From positions 1,922,001-1,986,000 of the forward strand of contig CBDFIO010000002.1 in the NCBI GenBank assembly GCA_965248155.1: a stretch of DNA of 64,000 nt. Reading direction: 5' to 3'. This DNA comes from RFSX01 sp965248155 (GTDB taxonomy: Bacteria > Bacteroidota > Bacteroidia > Chitinophagales > Saprospiraceae). The notes beneath the pieces were generated by a model. That model did not search any database. It was given only the letters and a program-made list of their open reading frames with translations, and had not been told where the DNA came from. Below are positions 55,114 to 64,000 of this stretch, in pieces (within the stretch, counting starts at the first letter, position 1; the number at the start of each line of letters is the position of its first letter). The translations under genes were made by a program, and so were the position numbers.

Positions 55114-55917
55114 CTAAATGTCACTATTATTATCATTCATCCATTGTTTAAGTCTGGACAATATTTCAATTTCAGATACATCATAAAAGTTTCCAGTAGC
55201 AAATCCCTTAAATTCAAAATGATCGGCAGGTAAATGCTTCAACCATAGTTCTTCATCTCCAGGATTAGCAATTAACTTATTAATCGTCTTCTGATCTAAT
55301 TTAGGAAGCGGCTTAAGTTTAATAGTTTCTACAAAATCCAGTTTGAAATCCATTTGATAGTGTCTTTCAATCATTGTCCGTTTATTCCTTAGCGTTATAC
55401 TATTATTTTGCTTTAGACTAAGATTCTGGCCATAAAACTGATTTAAAAGATGAAAACCAACTTTTGTAAGGGATTCATTTTTATCCTCCAGAAACTTTTC
55501 AGGTTGAATTTTTATTTCCCAGATTGAAGCATCTAACATCTCCTCAAATGCTGGTGTGGCTACCAAAATTTTCTTTTGAAACGGAGGACAAATAAATCCC
55601 CTGTCATCTTTGAAAAACATTGAAGGAACTACAAGACTAACCAGAGTCTGAAAGTGCTCATTTTCGAACATCATGTCTAAATCTGCATCTCCACCTTCAA
55701 TATATTTGCTTGATCCTTCAAGAACTGGATATAATGCTCCCTTCGTGTTTGGACAAGCTGAAACCATTTTGTTTGAAATCACATTCAAATATGGTTCAAA
55801 ACTGAACCAGGTTTTGTACGGTAAACTTTCCTTTTTCTCCATGATCTCAATCATTTGAGTCAATGGCATGTATTCCATTTCTAAGAGTTGGAGATTCGAT
55901 TCTATTGTTCTCGGCAT
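55114..55917 (-). CDS. N-terminal third of the same GAF-domain protein
   Basis: 267 residues from the ATG at 55917 (MPRTIESNLQLLEMEYMPL); the frame is open to a TTG at 55935. It contains a helical region plus a stretch like QTLVSLVVPSMFFKDDRGFICPPFQKKI. It ends in NDNNSDI, TAG, after which the frame continues PKDFIVLLDSF without a shift. Together with the downstream part it would form a protein of about 790 aa. Either a nonsense mutation split the gene recently or the base is miscalled. I cannot assign a function to this part alone. Confidence 0.65.
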   Translation of the reverse strand: MPRTIESNLQLLEMEYMPLTQMIEIMEKKESLPYKTWFSFEPYLNVISNKMVSACPNTKGALYPVLEGSSKYIEGGDADLDMMFENEHFQTLVSLVVPSMFFKDDRGFICPPFQKKILVATPAFEEMLDASIWEIKIQPEKFLEDKNESLTKVGFHLLNQFYGQNLSLKQNNSITLRNKRTMIERHYQMDFKLDFVETIKLKPLPKLDQKTINKLIANPGDEELWLKHLPADHFEFKGFATGNFYDVSEIEILSRLKQWMNDNNSDI

Positions 55918-56071
55918 AGTAAGATTACTTTTCAATATTTAATCAGATATAAAAATTAATCTGTTTTTAAATAACATCCTAGCATTAATAAGACAAATTC
56001 AATACCATCTTTAACAAACAAAGTGAGTATTTTGTTATTATAATTAATAGAAAATTTATCCTTAGTCAATT

Positions 56072-56788
56072 ATGAAAAGCTTACAAAAGTCCTTTCTTGC
56101 AGTAACCCTCTTATCATTAATAGCATGCGGTACATTTAAGAACCCATATTATTCAGGGTCTAAATCAGAATTTATCAATCAAAATGAACCTGATATATCA
56201 GACCTAAAATACAAGCTCTACCTCCTTGGAGATGCTGGAGAATTAGACGATACCGTTAATCTCAAAAACTATGTTTTAGATCAAGTAAAAAATGAACTGG
56301 AAGGCAAATCTGATCGAAATGCTGTAGCTTATTTGGGAGATAACCTATATCCTAAGGGACTAGTCAGCGAAGGCCACCCTGATAGAGAAAGAGGTGAAGA
56401 TATCCTGAGGGCCCAAATTAATGTTGTCAAAAACAGTAACGCTAAAGCTTATTTCGTACCAGGTAATCATGATTGGAAACATTACAAGAAAGGCGGATTA
56501 AAATTTATAAAAAGACAAGCCAAATTTATTAAAGACAATAGCGATAAAAAACAAGTTAAGTTTTTCCCAAAAAACGGTTGCGGCGATCCTGAAGTGGTTA
56601 GGGTAGACAAAGAACTTGTTATGATCTTCATCGATTCACAATGGTGGTTAACAAATTGGGAAGATGAAAAGAAAATTAACAAAGGGTGTGAAATAAAATC
56701 AAGACGCGCTTTCCTTGATGAAATGGAACATTTGTTTGTTCAGTATAAAAACAAACAAATTGTTGTTGTCATGTACCACACCATTTAA
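56072..56788 (+). pseudogene. Metallophosphoesterase-beta-barrel protein, part 1 (catalytic N terminus)
   Basis: 238 residues: a lipoprotein signal (SLIACG) followed by a calcineurin-like phosphoesterase. It shows YLLGDAGELDD (first metal Asp), AYLGDNLYPKG (GDN), VPGNHDWKHYKKGG (GNHD) and VVVMYHTI, then a stop. The last motif should read like HHP followed by (F/L)(K/Y)SNG. The sequence near 56777-56795 lacks three bases relative to that pattern, which removes a metal histidine and creates TAA in the same frame. Downstream the frame resumes SNGNHGG. So the gene is broken or the bases are miscalled. Confidence 0.78.
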
Positions 56789-59161
56789 AGTAATGGAAAC
56801 CATGGAGGGAATTTTTCACTTAAACAACATCTTTTCCCATTGCTAGAATTAAGTAGTGCCCTATGGATACCTCTCCCGGTATTAGGATCAATTTATCCAT
56901 TGTATAGATCAGTTAGTGGTCATAAACAGGATATTCCCAATACTGATTACCAGGAATTAATCCAATCCCTTAAAACTTCTGCTCATGCGGCAAAAAATGT
57001 AATATTCGCGTCAGGTCATGAACATTGTTTGCAGTATACCAAAAATGGGGAGATGCATTTTATAGTTAGCGGGTCTGCAAGTAGAAAATCATACGCTCAA
57101 AAAGGCGGAGACGCTGAATTTGTTTATGCAGAAAGAGGATATAGCACCTTGGATTTTTATAATAATGGAGAAGTTTGGCTTGAATTCATAAGTGTATCAC
57201 AAGAGAATAGTCATGATCTGCAATTTAAAAAACAAATTATTGGCCCTACAGCCGGGACGGAAGTTGATACAAAAGTATATGCCGATTCCAAAGACTTACC
57301 TGAAAGTATTACCACTGAAGCGAATGATGGTTTCAAGGCCAAGGCCATGAAAAAATTCCTAATGGGTTCACAATATCGTGAAATGTGGACTAGCCCTTTG
57401 AAAGTTCCTGTTATTGATTTGAAAAACACGAAAGGAGGATTAACTCCCATTAAAAAAGGAGGTGGAATGGCTTCTAATTCTTTGAGAATGGAAAATCCAG
57501 ATGGGCACCATTATGTTTTACGATCTATTAATAAAGACTATATCAAATTACTGCCTGAAAATTTTAAGAATCTCAAGGCCATCAATATAATGAAGGATCA
57601 GAACAGTGCAAGTCATCCTTATGGAGCATTGATGATTCCGTCCTTGTCAAAAGCTGCAGGAATTTATTATACAACACCTAAACTGGTCTATCTGCAACAT
57701 CAAAAGCAACTTGGTAATTATAATGATCTATTCAATGAGGAATTATACCTTCTTGAAGAAAGACCATCAGGCGATTGGTCAGAATATGAAGCTTTTGGAA
57801 ACTCTGACGAGATTATTAGTTATGCAGATTTACTGTTTATACTTCAAAGTAAAAAAAGACACTTTGTAGATCAGAAATGGGTATTAAAATCAAGATTGTT
57901 TGACATGTGGGTTCATGATTGGGATAGGCATGATGATCAATGGAGGTGGGCAACTTTCAAGGAAGAAGGAAAGACCATCTGCCGGCCGATCCCTCGTGAT
58001 CGCGATCAAGTTTTTTACAAGTTTGTTGGCCTTTTACCTAGACTTATGGCAATATATGCAATAAGGAAGTTTAAGACTATGGACGACGTCATTCGTGATG
58101 TTCCAGGACTGGCTTTTAATGCCAAAACTTTTGACAGATATTTTCTAAATGAGTTAGAGTGGCAAGAATGGAAAGAAATAGTGATCCAGCTTCAAAATGA
58201 TATAACAGAAGAGGATATCAAACAATCATTTGAAGCATTACCTCCGGAAATCAGAGAGCTTCAAAGAGAAGAATTGCAACATAAACTTGTTCGTCGAAAA
58301 AATGATCTTCTTAAATATGCCAGAAAATTATACACTTTTATTAATAAAGAAATTGAAATAGTCGGATCAGATAATAAGGAGACCTTTGAGATCGAGCGCC
58401 TGTCTAATGGTTCAGTTAGAGTAAAGGTTTATAATCATGATCATGAAGAACGAATTTTAAAATATGGCAGGACTATTGAAAAAGAGGTCACTAAAGAAAT
58501 CAGACTGTTTGGATTATCTGGAAAAGATGATTTTATCTTTTCAGGAGTTCCAAACAATAGTATTAAAATCAGAATCATCGGTGGAGAAGGAAAGGATGAA
58601 ATTATTGACAACACAGAAGGGAAAATAAGTAATTCTGTACATGTATACGATCAGCTTAATGGTATTAAAGCCAAGAAAGGAATGCCTTTTAAAGATAGAA
58701 GAAGCGATAAGGATGTCGATGTTAATGAGTATGAAAGAGGATCTTTTAAATATAATGTGGGTATACCATTTTTATTGTTAGGTTATACACCTGATGATGG
58801 ATTTTGGATGGGACTTGGAGGGTCATTTACAAAACATGGATGGCGAAAAAAACCATTTGCTGCCAAACATACTTATTCTGGAAGTTTTGCTCCGGGGGTA
58901 AAGAATACATTTATTCTTAATTATAGTGGAATTTTTACGGACGCCGTATTTGGAACACTGGATTTTGCACCAAATCTGAAATTCTCGAATCCATTCTATG
59001 TCAACTTTTTTGGGTTGGGAAATTTCAGCTCGGATGATAATCCTGACCCTCAATTCAATTGGGTTCGTATGTCTAATTATGGTGGAGAATTTCTTTTAAA
59101 AAAATCCTGGCATAATGATAAGAACTCTTTTGAATTTGGACCACTCATCGAAAGTTATTAA
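56789..59161 (+). pseudogene. Metallophosphoesterase-beta-barrel protein, part 2
   Basis: This continues the frame of part 1 beyond the TAA: SNGNHGGNFSLKQHLFPLLELSS, then the last phosphoesterase motif VIFASGHEHCLQY (GHEH). A middle domain follows (MVHDWDRHDDQWRWATFKEEG, IPRDRDQVFYKF) and then the start of an outer-membrane barrel (YNVGIPFLLLGYTPDDGFWMGLG). A spurious start is available at 56840. Reading ends at TAA where the IS982 element begins (EFGPLIESY). With parts 1 and 3 the original protein would be roughly 1,230 aa, a size usual for this Bacteroidota family. Role unknown, probably envelope phosphate-ester metabolism. Confidence 0.78.
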
Positions 59162-60197
59162 TTAACGTGAGTTCGACGTAAGGAAGTGGAAAAATAGGAT
59201 AAAAAGAAAGAGCAATTTTGTTTATCTTAATAGTTGATAATCAATTAATTAAAACAAAAAAGCTCTACTATGAAAGATAGTCAAATTATTGCAATTTTCT
59301 GTGCTTTCGATGATTTTTTCACCGATTTTGATTACTTTTTAAAATCTCATACCCTAGAGGGAAAGAAAAATCGACGGAATCGTACCTGCAGGTTATCCAT
59401 GAGCGAGGTGATGAGCATCATCGTATTTTTTCATATGAGTGGATACCGTTGCTTTAAGCACTTTTACCAGAATCATGTCTGCCAACATATGCGCGGCTAT
59501 TTTCCCAATCTGGTATCTTATAATCGGATGGTGGAGTTGCAAACCAAAGCGGTCCTACCATTAGCCTTGTTTGTAAAGATGTACCGAATGGGTAAATGTA
59601 GTGGGATATCCTTTATTGATTCAACCAGTATCCGGGTCTGTCACAATCGAAGGATTCATTCCCACAAGGTGTTTGCTGGACTGGCCAAACGAGGCAAGAC
59701 TTCAAAGGGTTGGTTTTATGGTTTCAAACTTCATCTGGTTCATAATGACCGGGGCGAAGTGATTGATTTTCAACTCACTCCGGGCAATGTGCATGATAAT
59801 GCCGTATTGAAGTGTAAACGGTTTATGAAGAAGGTCTATGGCCGGTTGTTCGGTGATAAAGGCTATATTGTCAACAAGCAAATCTTTGACACTCTTTTCT
59901 TGAGAGGTATTCATTTGATTACTAAGTTGAGACGGAATATGAAATCCAAAATGATTACACCCCTACAGGATGCTCTTCTGCTCCGAAAACTTGCTATCTC
60001 TGAAACCATTATTGACCAACTCAAAAATATTTCACAGATCGAACATACAAGGCATCGTTCCTTTGCCGGATTTTTCGTCAATATACTTGGTGGACTTTGT
60101 GCCTACGGGTTTAAAGAATCTAAACCCTCCATTTATAAGAATCTGGTCGATACCAAACAGCTCCTTTTGGCCTAGTCTTACATCGAACTCACGTTAA
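59162..60197 (+). mobile_element. IS982-family insertion sequence
   Basis: The terminal inverted repeats are 21 bp with one mismatch: TTAACGTGAGTTCGACGTAAG at 59162-59182, and at 60177-60197 the complement of the same with T for C. One transposase gene fills the element. The exact ends are uncertain by up to 4 bp because TTAA occurs at both ends, and it may be part of a target duplication. It sits inside the outer-membrane barrel region of the metallophosphoesterase gene. Confidence 0.87.
59270..60175 (+). CDS. IS982-family transposase
   Basis: A 301-aa DDE transposase with family-typical segments: LSMSEVMSIIVFFHMSGYRCFKHFY, NLVSYNRMVELQ, GISFIDSTSIRVCHNRRI (first Asp), FYGFKLHLVHNDRGEV, LTPGNVHDN and LFGDKGYI. 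It ends HRSFAGFFVNILGGLCAYGF plus a short tail. The frame is intact and starts at an ATG about 105 bp inside the element. Its GC content is visibly higher than its neighbours', suggesting recent arrival from another source. Confidence 0.94.
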   Translation: MKDSQIIAIFCAFDDFFTDFDYFLKSHTLEGKKNRRNRTCRLSMSEVMSIIVFFHMSGYRCFKHFYQNHVCQHMRGYFPNLVSYNRMVELQTKAVLPLALFVKMYRMGKCSGISFIDSTSIRVCHNRRIHSHKVFAGLAKRGKTSKGWFYGFKLHLVHNDRGEVIDFQLTPGNVHDNAVLKCKRFMKKVYGRLFGDKGYIVNKQIFDTLFLRGIHLITKLRRNMKSKMITPLQDALLLRKLAISETIIDQLKNISQIEHTRHRSFAGFFVNILGGLCAYGFKESKPSIYKNLVDTKQLLLA

Positions 60198-60834
60198 AAT
60201 AGTAAATGTTGCAGACCGGGTATTGAGCGATGCTGCCAATCCTGATTCGCCATTTTATGAAAGAAAATATTATGCCGGAGCAAAAGCTCAGTACAGTTTG
60301 GAATCTGTGGACAATGCAAGTAATCCGGGACAAGGTATTATGTTTCATACAGGAGTTTCCTATATGAAAAATTTGGATGAGGAGGAGGAAATGGATGTTA
60401 CTAAAATTTATACTGACGTGAGTTTTTATCTGACATTGCTTGCGCGTCCAAAATTGGTTGTCGCAACTAAACTTGAATATCAAAAGATTTTTGGCGAACC
60501 TCAACTATATCAATATCCTTCATTGGGAAATGACAATGGTCTTCGACCTTATAGAAATCAAAGATTTAGAGGTACAAGCAGCTTTGTTCAAATGACGGAT
60601 CTGAGGATGCATTTATTTAATTGGAATAATACTATCCTCCCGATGTCTGTCGGGATTATGGCAGGCCACGATTATGGTAGAGTATGGCTGGAAGATGAAG
60701 AAGCAGAAGGATATCTTTCAGGATTTACATTTGGAATATCGATGAATATATTGGATCTGGCTGTGTTACATCCTTACTATTCAATTGCGGATGATTCAGA
60801 ACAGTTTACTTTGAGACTGGGATTTAGTTTTTAA
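60198..60834 (+). pseudogene. Metallophosphoesterase-beta-barrel protein, part 3 (barrel C terminus)
   Basis: The frame leaving the IS reads KIVNVADRVLSDAANPDSPFYERKYY and goes on to GLRPYRNQRFRGTSSFVQMTDLR, then beta strands ending RLGFSF with a terminal phenylalanine, as in outer-membrane barrels. DLRMHLFNWN and LPMSVGIMAGHDYGRVW are typical of the last strands in these proteins. An artificial TTG start exists at 60223. Without the upstream signal it cannot be exported. Confidence 0.78.
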
Positions 60835-60838
60835 TAGA

Positions 60839-61603
60839 TTAAGAAGATATATTAAACACACCTATAAGGTTACTTAAAGTAGGTGATGTACTACCTCCTT
60901 TTGGTTCTATTGTTATGGCGTAGGCATTCGAAGCTTCTACATGTTGTACTTCAATTATTGCGTCGACATTGGACTCGAATACATCCAATGGTATCGGATT
61001 CACATTGGATTTTAGCGAACATAGTTGAAAACTTTGATTTGCTTCAAGATTAGGCAAATTATGAATTTTCAAATAGCTTTTTCCATCAACTTCATTATTG
61101 TAAAAATATAGATCCGTCTCAGGATAATTGGATGTTGATTCTACTTCAAAAATTATGTTATTCCTGTTTTTTAGATCATTAAGTATTGCCATAGGTCCTG
61201 CATTGACATTTTCCAATGAATCACATCTAATAATCTCTTGGTCATATTCTTTTTCAAGTGCACTTAAAGTTTGTCTATTCTGAAAATAAAGGAATGAAAT
61301 AATAATTGTAGATATGAATAATCCAAGTGATAGAAGTTTCAGGATATTAGATTTGGAATTATCACTACTCATTTTTGTGGAATCTTTAATTGAATTCAAT
61401 AGCTCAGATCTCACTTCTTGAGAAGGATTTGAACCATGAATTTGTGCATAATGAAATAATGCTGATTCTATTTCTTTCAAATCTTCCTTTAATTCAGGAT
61501 ATAGACCCAAACATTCTTCCACTATTTTGAGATCATCGGAATCGATACTTCCAATAACATAAAGCTCTAATAAGCCAGAGTTTCTTATTTCATCAAGATT
61601 CAT
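60839..61603 (-). CDS. Anti-sigma factor, RskA-like
   Basis: About 254 aa from the ATG at 61603, which overlaps the sigma-factor TGA in an ATGA junction; an ATG two codons earlier is also in frame. There is an N-terminal cytoplasmic region (MNLDEIRNSGLLELYVIGSI) of the kind that binds ECF sigma factors. One membrane helix lies near residues 90-110 (LLSLGLFISTIIISFLYF). The periplasmic RskA-type domain has SYLKIHNLPNLEANQSFQL and a C-terminal AITIEPKGGSTSPT. It would hold the adjacent sigma factor inactive until an envelope signal arrives. Confidence 0.83.
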   Translation of the reverse strand: MNLDEIRNSGLLELYVIGSIDSDDLKIVEECLGLYPELKEDLKEIESALFHYAQIHGSNPSQEVRSELLNSIKDSTKMSSDNSKSNILKLLSLGLFISTIIISFLYFQNRQTLSALEKEYDQEIIRCDSLENVNAGPMAILNDLKNRNNIIFEVESTSNYPETDLYFYNNEVDGKSYLKIHNLPNLEANQSFQLCSLKSNVNPIPLDVFESNVDAIIEVQHVEASNAYAITIEPKGGSTSPTLSNLIGVFNISS

Positions 61604-62183
61604 GGCCATAACAATAGAATTAAAATAGTAATAAATAGCATGCCAAGAAATAGCTTTTTCTCCTTATGGAGTTCTTGCCTTAAAGTGAGAATAGCAGTTC
61701 TAATACGTGTTTTTACAGTACCTAAAGGAATACCCAACTCTTGTGCTATATCATTTTGAGAATACCCTTGGAGATACATTTTATCTAAAACCAATTTGTA
61801 CTTCTCTTCTAACTAGACAACAACCTGTTCACATCTAATCCAGAATAATTTGACTCAACAGATATTTTTTCTGATTCTGAATTAAATGATTTTGTATTCT
61901 CTGTATTCTCATAACTCTTCAATCTCTTTTTATCAATTGCTGTATTTCTTGCAATGACGGACAGCCAAGTAAATAAAGAACTCTTAGTACCATCAAATGT
62001 TTCAATTTTATTCCACGCTTTTAACATAGTTTGTTGAAGAATTTCTTCAGCCAAACCATGTTGTGAAATAATTCTGAGAACTATTCCAAATATTGGTTTG
62101 CTGTACTTATCATATAAGATAGACAGCCCTTTTTCATTTCTGTTTCGAATTAATCCAACAATATTATTGTCTTCTTTTGTCAA
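61600..62183 (-). pseudogene. ECF RNA polymerase sigma factor, single-base frameshift
   Basis: The N-terminal frame (62183 to 61809) has sigma region 2: LYDKYSKPIFGIVLRI, EEILQQTMLKAWNKIETFDG and LFTWLSVIARNTAIDKKR. The C-terminal frame (61794 to 61600) has region 4: LDKMYLQGYSQNDIAQELGI and LGTVKTRIRTAILTLRQEL, followed by a hydrophobic tail. Adding one base at 61811-61812 (plus-strand AA to AAA) restores LLSSLEEKYKLVLDKM and a single protein of about 193 aa, a normal ECF size. As written, the sigma factor is broken while its anti-sigma partner is intact, which makes a base-calling error likely. Confidence 0.85.
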
Positions 62184-62250
62184 TATAGAGTTTTAAATTA
62201 TCAGTTATCAAAATAATCATTACATAAGGTTTATTCTCATAATCGCTATA

Positions 62251-63501
62251 TTAAATTCTACTATATTGAACAGGACTAAGTTCATATCTACAATCTATTA
62301 ATTGATTTTTCACCCATTGATACTGGTCTTCATGGTCCTGATATAACTCAACAAGTTCAATTAAAATTCCAGGTTCAAAAGTCTGATCAACAATATATCT
62401 CTCAGAAATTTCTAAAGCCCTTTGTTGCTCATTCAGAGCCAAATAAGACATTACTAATAAAATATAAGAGTCAGGTGTGGCCCTATTCCTGATTTCTTCA
62501 TAAGCCAATTTCAATGATTTTTCATTCTCTCCAATAGAAATATAATAGTCAACTAAAAATGCATTATGCATAGTCCCATAACTGCTTTGCTTAACTTCAT
62601 TATACATCTGCGTCTTTAAATTTATATTTGCAAATTCACTAGAGGAATATTCTATTATCTCCGCTTTTAATTTCGTAATAGAAGGTGATGTATTATATTT
62701 CTCAATTAATTGAAGAAAGTCCAGGCTTTGATCTGGATTATTGTCTTTAGAATATGCTATCCATGCTAATCCCTTCAAAGAGTACCAATCAGCAGCATTT
62801 ATTTTCAATGCTTTAATAAAATAATCTTTTGATTTTTCAATCTCTCCATTATGACCATAGAAGTCAGCAATATTAGAATAAATCCAAGATCGTTTATTAA
62901 AATCATTACTTGATTCAGATATTATCATTGCGATTTCCAAACTTTCAATCGCATTATTTAATCTTCCCTGAACATCTTCAAATTTTGCATTCCTTATGTA
63001 ATAATCAAAATCTAATCTCGACTCAAGTTTTTCCAAAATCATCTTTGCAGATGATGTTCTTCCAAGTTCCATATAACAATCAAAGATCATCATCTGAGGC
63101 GCACGGAGTTGACTTCCCCATTCTTTTAAATCAATAAGAATTTCGAGGGCTTCACAAAATCGATGTTGAGAAATATAATTATGAGCTAATGCTCTGTACA
63201 TACCAGATTTGCCAACTACAGAAATATTTAATGCTTCTATAAGATGTTTTTCAGCCGATTTTAAATCTGAAATATTTGACATTATTTGAAATCGTTTACC
63301 ATAAGCCTCAGCTAATTTTTTATGGTTTGTTGAATTTTCATTTTCTTTTAAGCGATTGGCCCAAAATTCAACTTCTAGATTGGATTCTTGTATAATATTT
63401 TTTGGACTGTATAGATTACTAAGTTGTTGTTCGATTAGTACTTCTGCATTCGTAAACGTTGTACCAGTAGATAATATAAATAATAGTATTAAATGTTTCA
63501 T
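62251..63501 (-). CDS. Exported tetratricopeptide-repeat protein
   Basis: A 416-aa protein with a Sec signal (MKHLILLFILSTGTTFTNA) and about six TPR-like helical pairs, e.g. SAEKHLIEALNISVVGKSG, ARLNNAIESLEIAMIISESS-like and IEKSKDYFIKALKINAADWY. TPR proteins are interaction scaffolds, so no enzymatic role is proposed. It follows the DUF4331 gene by about 70 bp on the same strand and precedes the sigma/anti-sigma pair, so the four may be one stress-response locus. Confidence 0.78.
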   Translation of the reverse strand: MKHLILLFILSTGTTFTNAEVLIEQQLSNLYSPKNIIQESNLEVEFWANRLKENENSTNHKKLAEAYGKRFQIMSNISDLKSAEKHLIEALNISVVGKSGMYRALAHNYISQHRFCEALEILIDLKEWGSQLRAPQMMIFDCYMELGRTSSAKMILEKLESRLDFDYYIRNAKFEDVQGRLNNAIESLEIAMIISESSNDFNKRSWIYSNIADFYGHNGEIEKSKDYFIKALKINAADWYSLKGLAWIAYSKDNNPDQSLDFLQLIEKYNTSPSITKLKAEIIEYSSSEFANINLKTQMYNEVKQSSYGTMHNAFLVDYYISIGENEKSLKLAYEEIRNRATPDSYILLVMSYLALNEQQRALEISERYIVDQTFEPGILIELVELYQDHEDQYQWVKNQLIDCRYELSPVQYSRI

Positions 63502-63530
63502 GATAATAGTTTAATTATAATTAATAAGTC

Positions 63531-63551
63531 CGGGCATAAACTTTATACCCG
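63531..63551 (-). terminator. Hairpin between DUF4331 and TPR genes (weak terminator or attenuator)
   Basis: On the minus strand, CGGGTAT and ATGCCCG pair (one G-U) around AAAGTTT, 18 bp after the DUF4331 stop. The wobble pair is allowed only in the minus-strand RNA, supporting that orientation. What follows is GACTTATTAATT rather than a T-run, so termination would be partial. Confidence 0.45.
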
Positions 63552-63569
63552 AACTAAAAAATGATATGA

Positions 63570-64000
63570 CTACCAAGGTGAAGCCAAATATGGAAAAGCA
63601 TTTAAGAATTGCTTGTCATTTTGGTCAACATTATCTGAAGTCAAGCCTCCATTTAAGCTACCATCAGGTCCACCAAAAATCAATAATAATTCAACATCAA
63701 TAACATCATCTTCAAGTGTTCTACCGGTTAGAACATTTACACCATCAAAAAAAGTTGTAACACCATTTGTAGAGACATTTAGGATATCTACTGCTAATAC
63801 TGAAGTAAATGTTTTGGCATCTAAGCCAAGTGCGTTTGTTGTATATCCTGGATTTAATGCAAGAAGTCTATTTTCAAATGAATTGGAAAATCTATTGCTC
63901 ATTTGGCTAGGAGTAGTGGAATTAAATAAATCCTTCTCACTCTCAGATACGAATACCGTATTTATGGCAGGCCTTCCAATTTGATCTGCCTGAATAAAAA
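63570..64000 (-). CDS. DUF4331-family protein, C-terminal part (runs off window)
   Basis: The frame is open from the right edge to 63570, giving about 143 residues. Key segments are QIGRPAINTVF, FENRLLALNPGYTTNALGLDAKTF, RTLEDDVIDVELLLIFGGPDG, LTSDNVDQNDKQFLNAFPYLASPW. These are the standard ending of DUF4331 proteins, exported proteins of unknown function. The visible ATG at 63902 is internal, since homology extends upstream to the window edge. It is upstream of the TPR gene on the same strand. Confidence 0.85.
   Translation of the reverse strand, partial: FIQADQIGRPAINTVFVSESEKDLFNSTTPSQMSNRFSNSFENRLLALNPGYTTNALGLDAKTFTSVLAVDILNVSTNGVTTFFDGVNVLTGRTLEDDVIDVELLLIFGGPDGSLNGGLTSDNVDQNDKQFLNAFPYLASPW

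Noticed and set aside
52382..55917. A complete Pycsar defence system
   Set aside because: No pyrimidine cyclase is present nearby, and the effector-type domain is fused to an HD domain, so only relatedness to the effector can be claimed.

Overview
The window looks like a chromosomal piece of a low-GC, aerobic, heterotrophic member of the Bacteroidota. Reasons: C-terminal type IX secretion (T9SS) sorting domains on two secreted proteins, a SusC/SusD outer-membrane pair, a TonB-dependent receptor, DUF1761/DUF4331/HD-PycTM proteins, and AT-rich spacers without obvious Shine-Dalgarno sites. A Saprospiria- or Cytophagia-like lineage fits, but I cannot place it further from sequence alone.

Layout. 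1-5804 (minus) is a tight tryptophan/kynurenine catabolic operon: RidA-type 2-aminomuconate deaminase, tryptophan 2,3-dioxygenase, aminomuconate-semialdehyde dehydrogenase, ACMSD, kynureninase, and kynurenine 3-monooxygenase running off the window edge. 5805-6259 is the divergent control region, with a palindrome and an unassigned plus-strand terminator. 6260-10689 (plus) holds a T9SS propeller protein, a BNR-type putative lipoprotein and a YdjM-like membrane protein. 10703-22045 is a fatty-acid oxidation island: aldehyde dehydrogenase, ACAD11-like dehydrogenase, SDR, APH-type kinase, ECI1-like isomerase, thioesterase, thiolase, FadB/FadN-type fusion and a long acyl-CoA dehydrogenase. The kinase/ACAD/SDR set resembles the module that degrades 4-hydroxyacyl-CoAs. 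22111-28396 has a TonB receptor and a Tat-exported sulfite-oxidase-like enzyme with a membrane cytochrome c; upstream is a two-domain rhodanese lipoprotein, separated from them by an IS1-family element.

28585-33596 is a damaged stretch: two near-identical 1464-bp IS3-family copies with four truncated gene pieces around them. 33732-39773 is a SusD/SusC pair with a ROK regulator. 39961-41284 is mobile-element debris: a decapitated tyrosine integrase, a tRNA-Val(GAC)-like 5' half and a 104-bp direct repeat. 41380-49414 returns to lipid metabolism: acyltransferase, MDR oxidoreductase, frameshifted TesB, and an acyl-CoA carboxylase operon with etfBA embedded in it. 49631-55917 carries an aryl-sulfotransferase-like T9SS protein, two DUF1761 proteins, and a GAF protein (split by an in-frame amber codon) beside an HD-PycTM membrane protein. 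56072-60834 is a metallophosphoesterase/beta-barrel gene broken by a stop and by an IS982 element. 60839-64000 holds an anti-sigma factor, a frameshifted ECF sigma factor, a TPR protein and a partial DUF4331 protein.

How it works together: most intact genes feed carbon from tryptophan, fatty acids and possibly oxidised lipids into central metabolism, with ETF passing acyl-CoA dehydrogenase electrons onward and the carboxylase handling propionyl- or acetyl-CoA. Several reading-frame breaks can be repaired by adding one base to a homopolymer, so some pseudogenes here may be base-calling errors rather than real decay.
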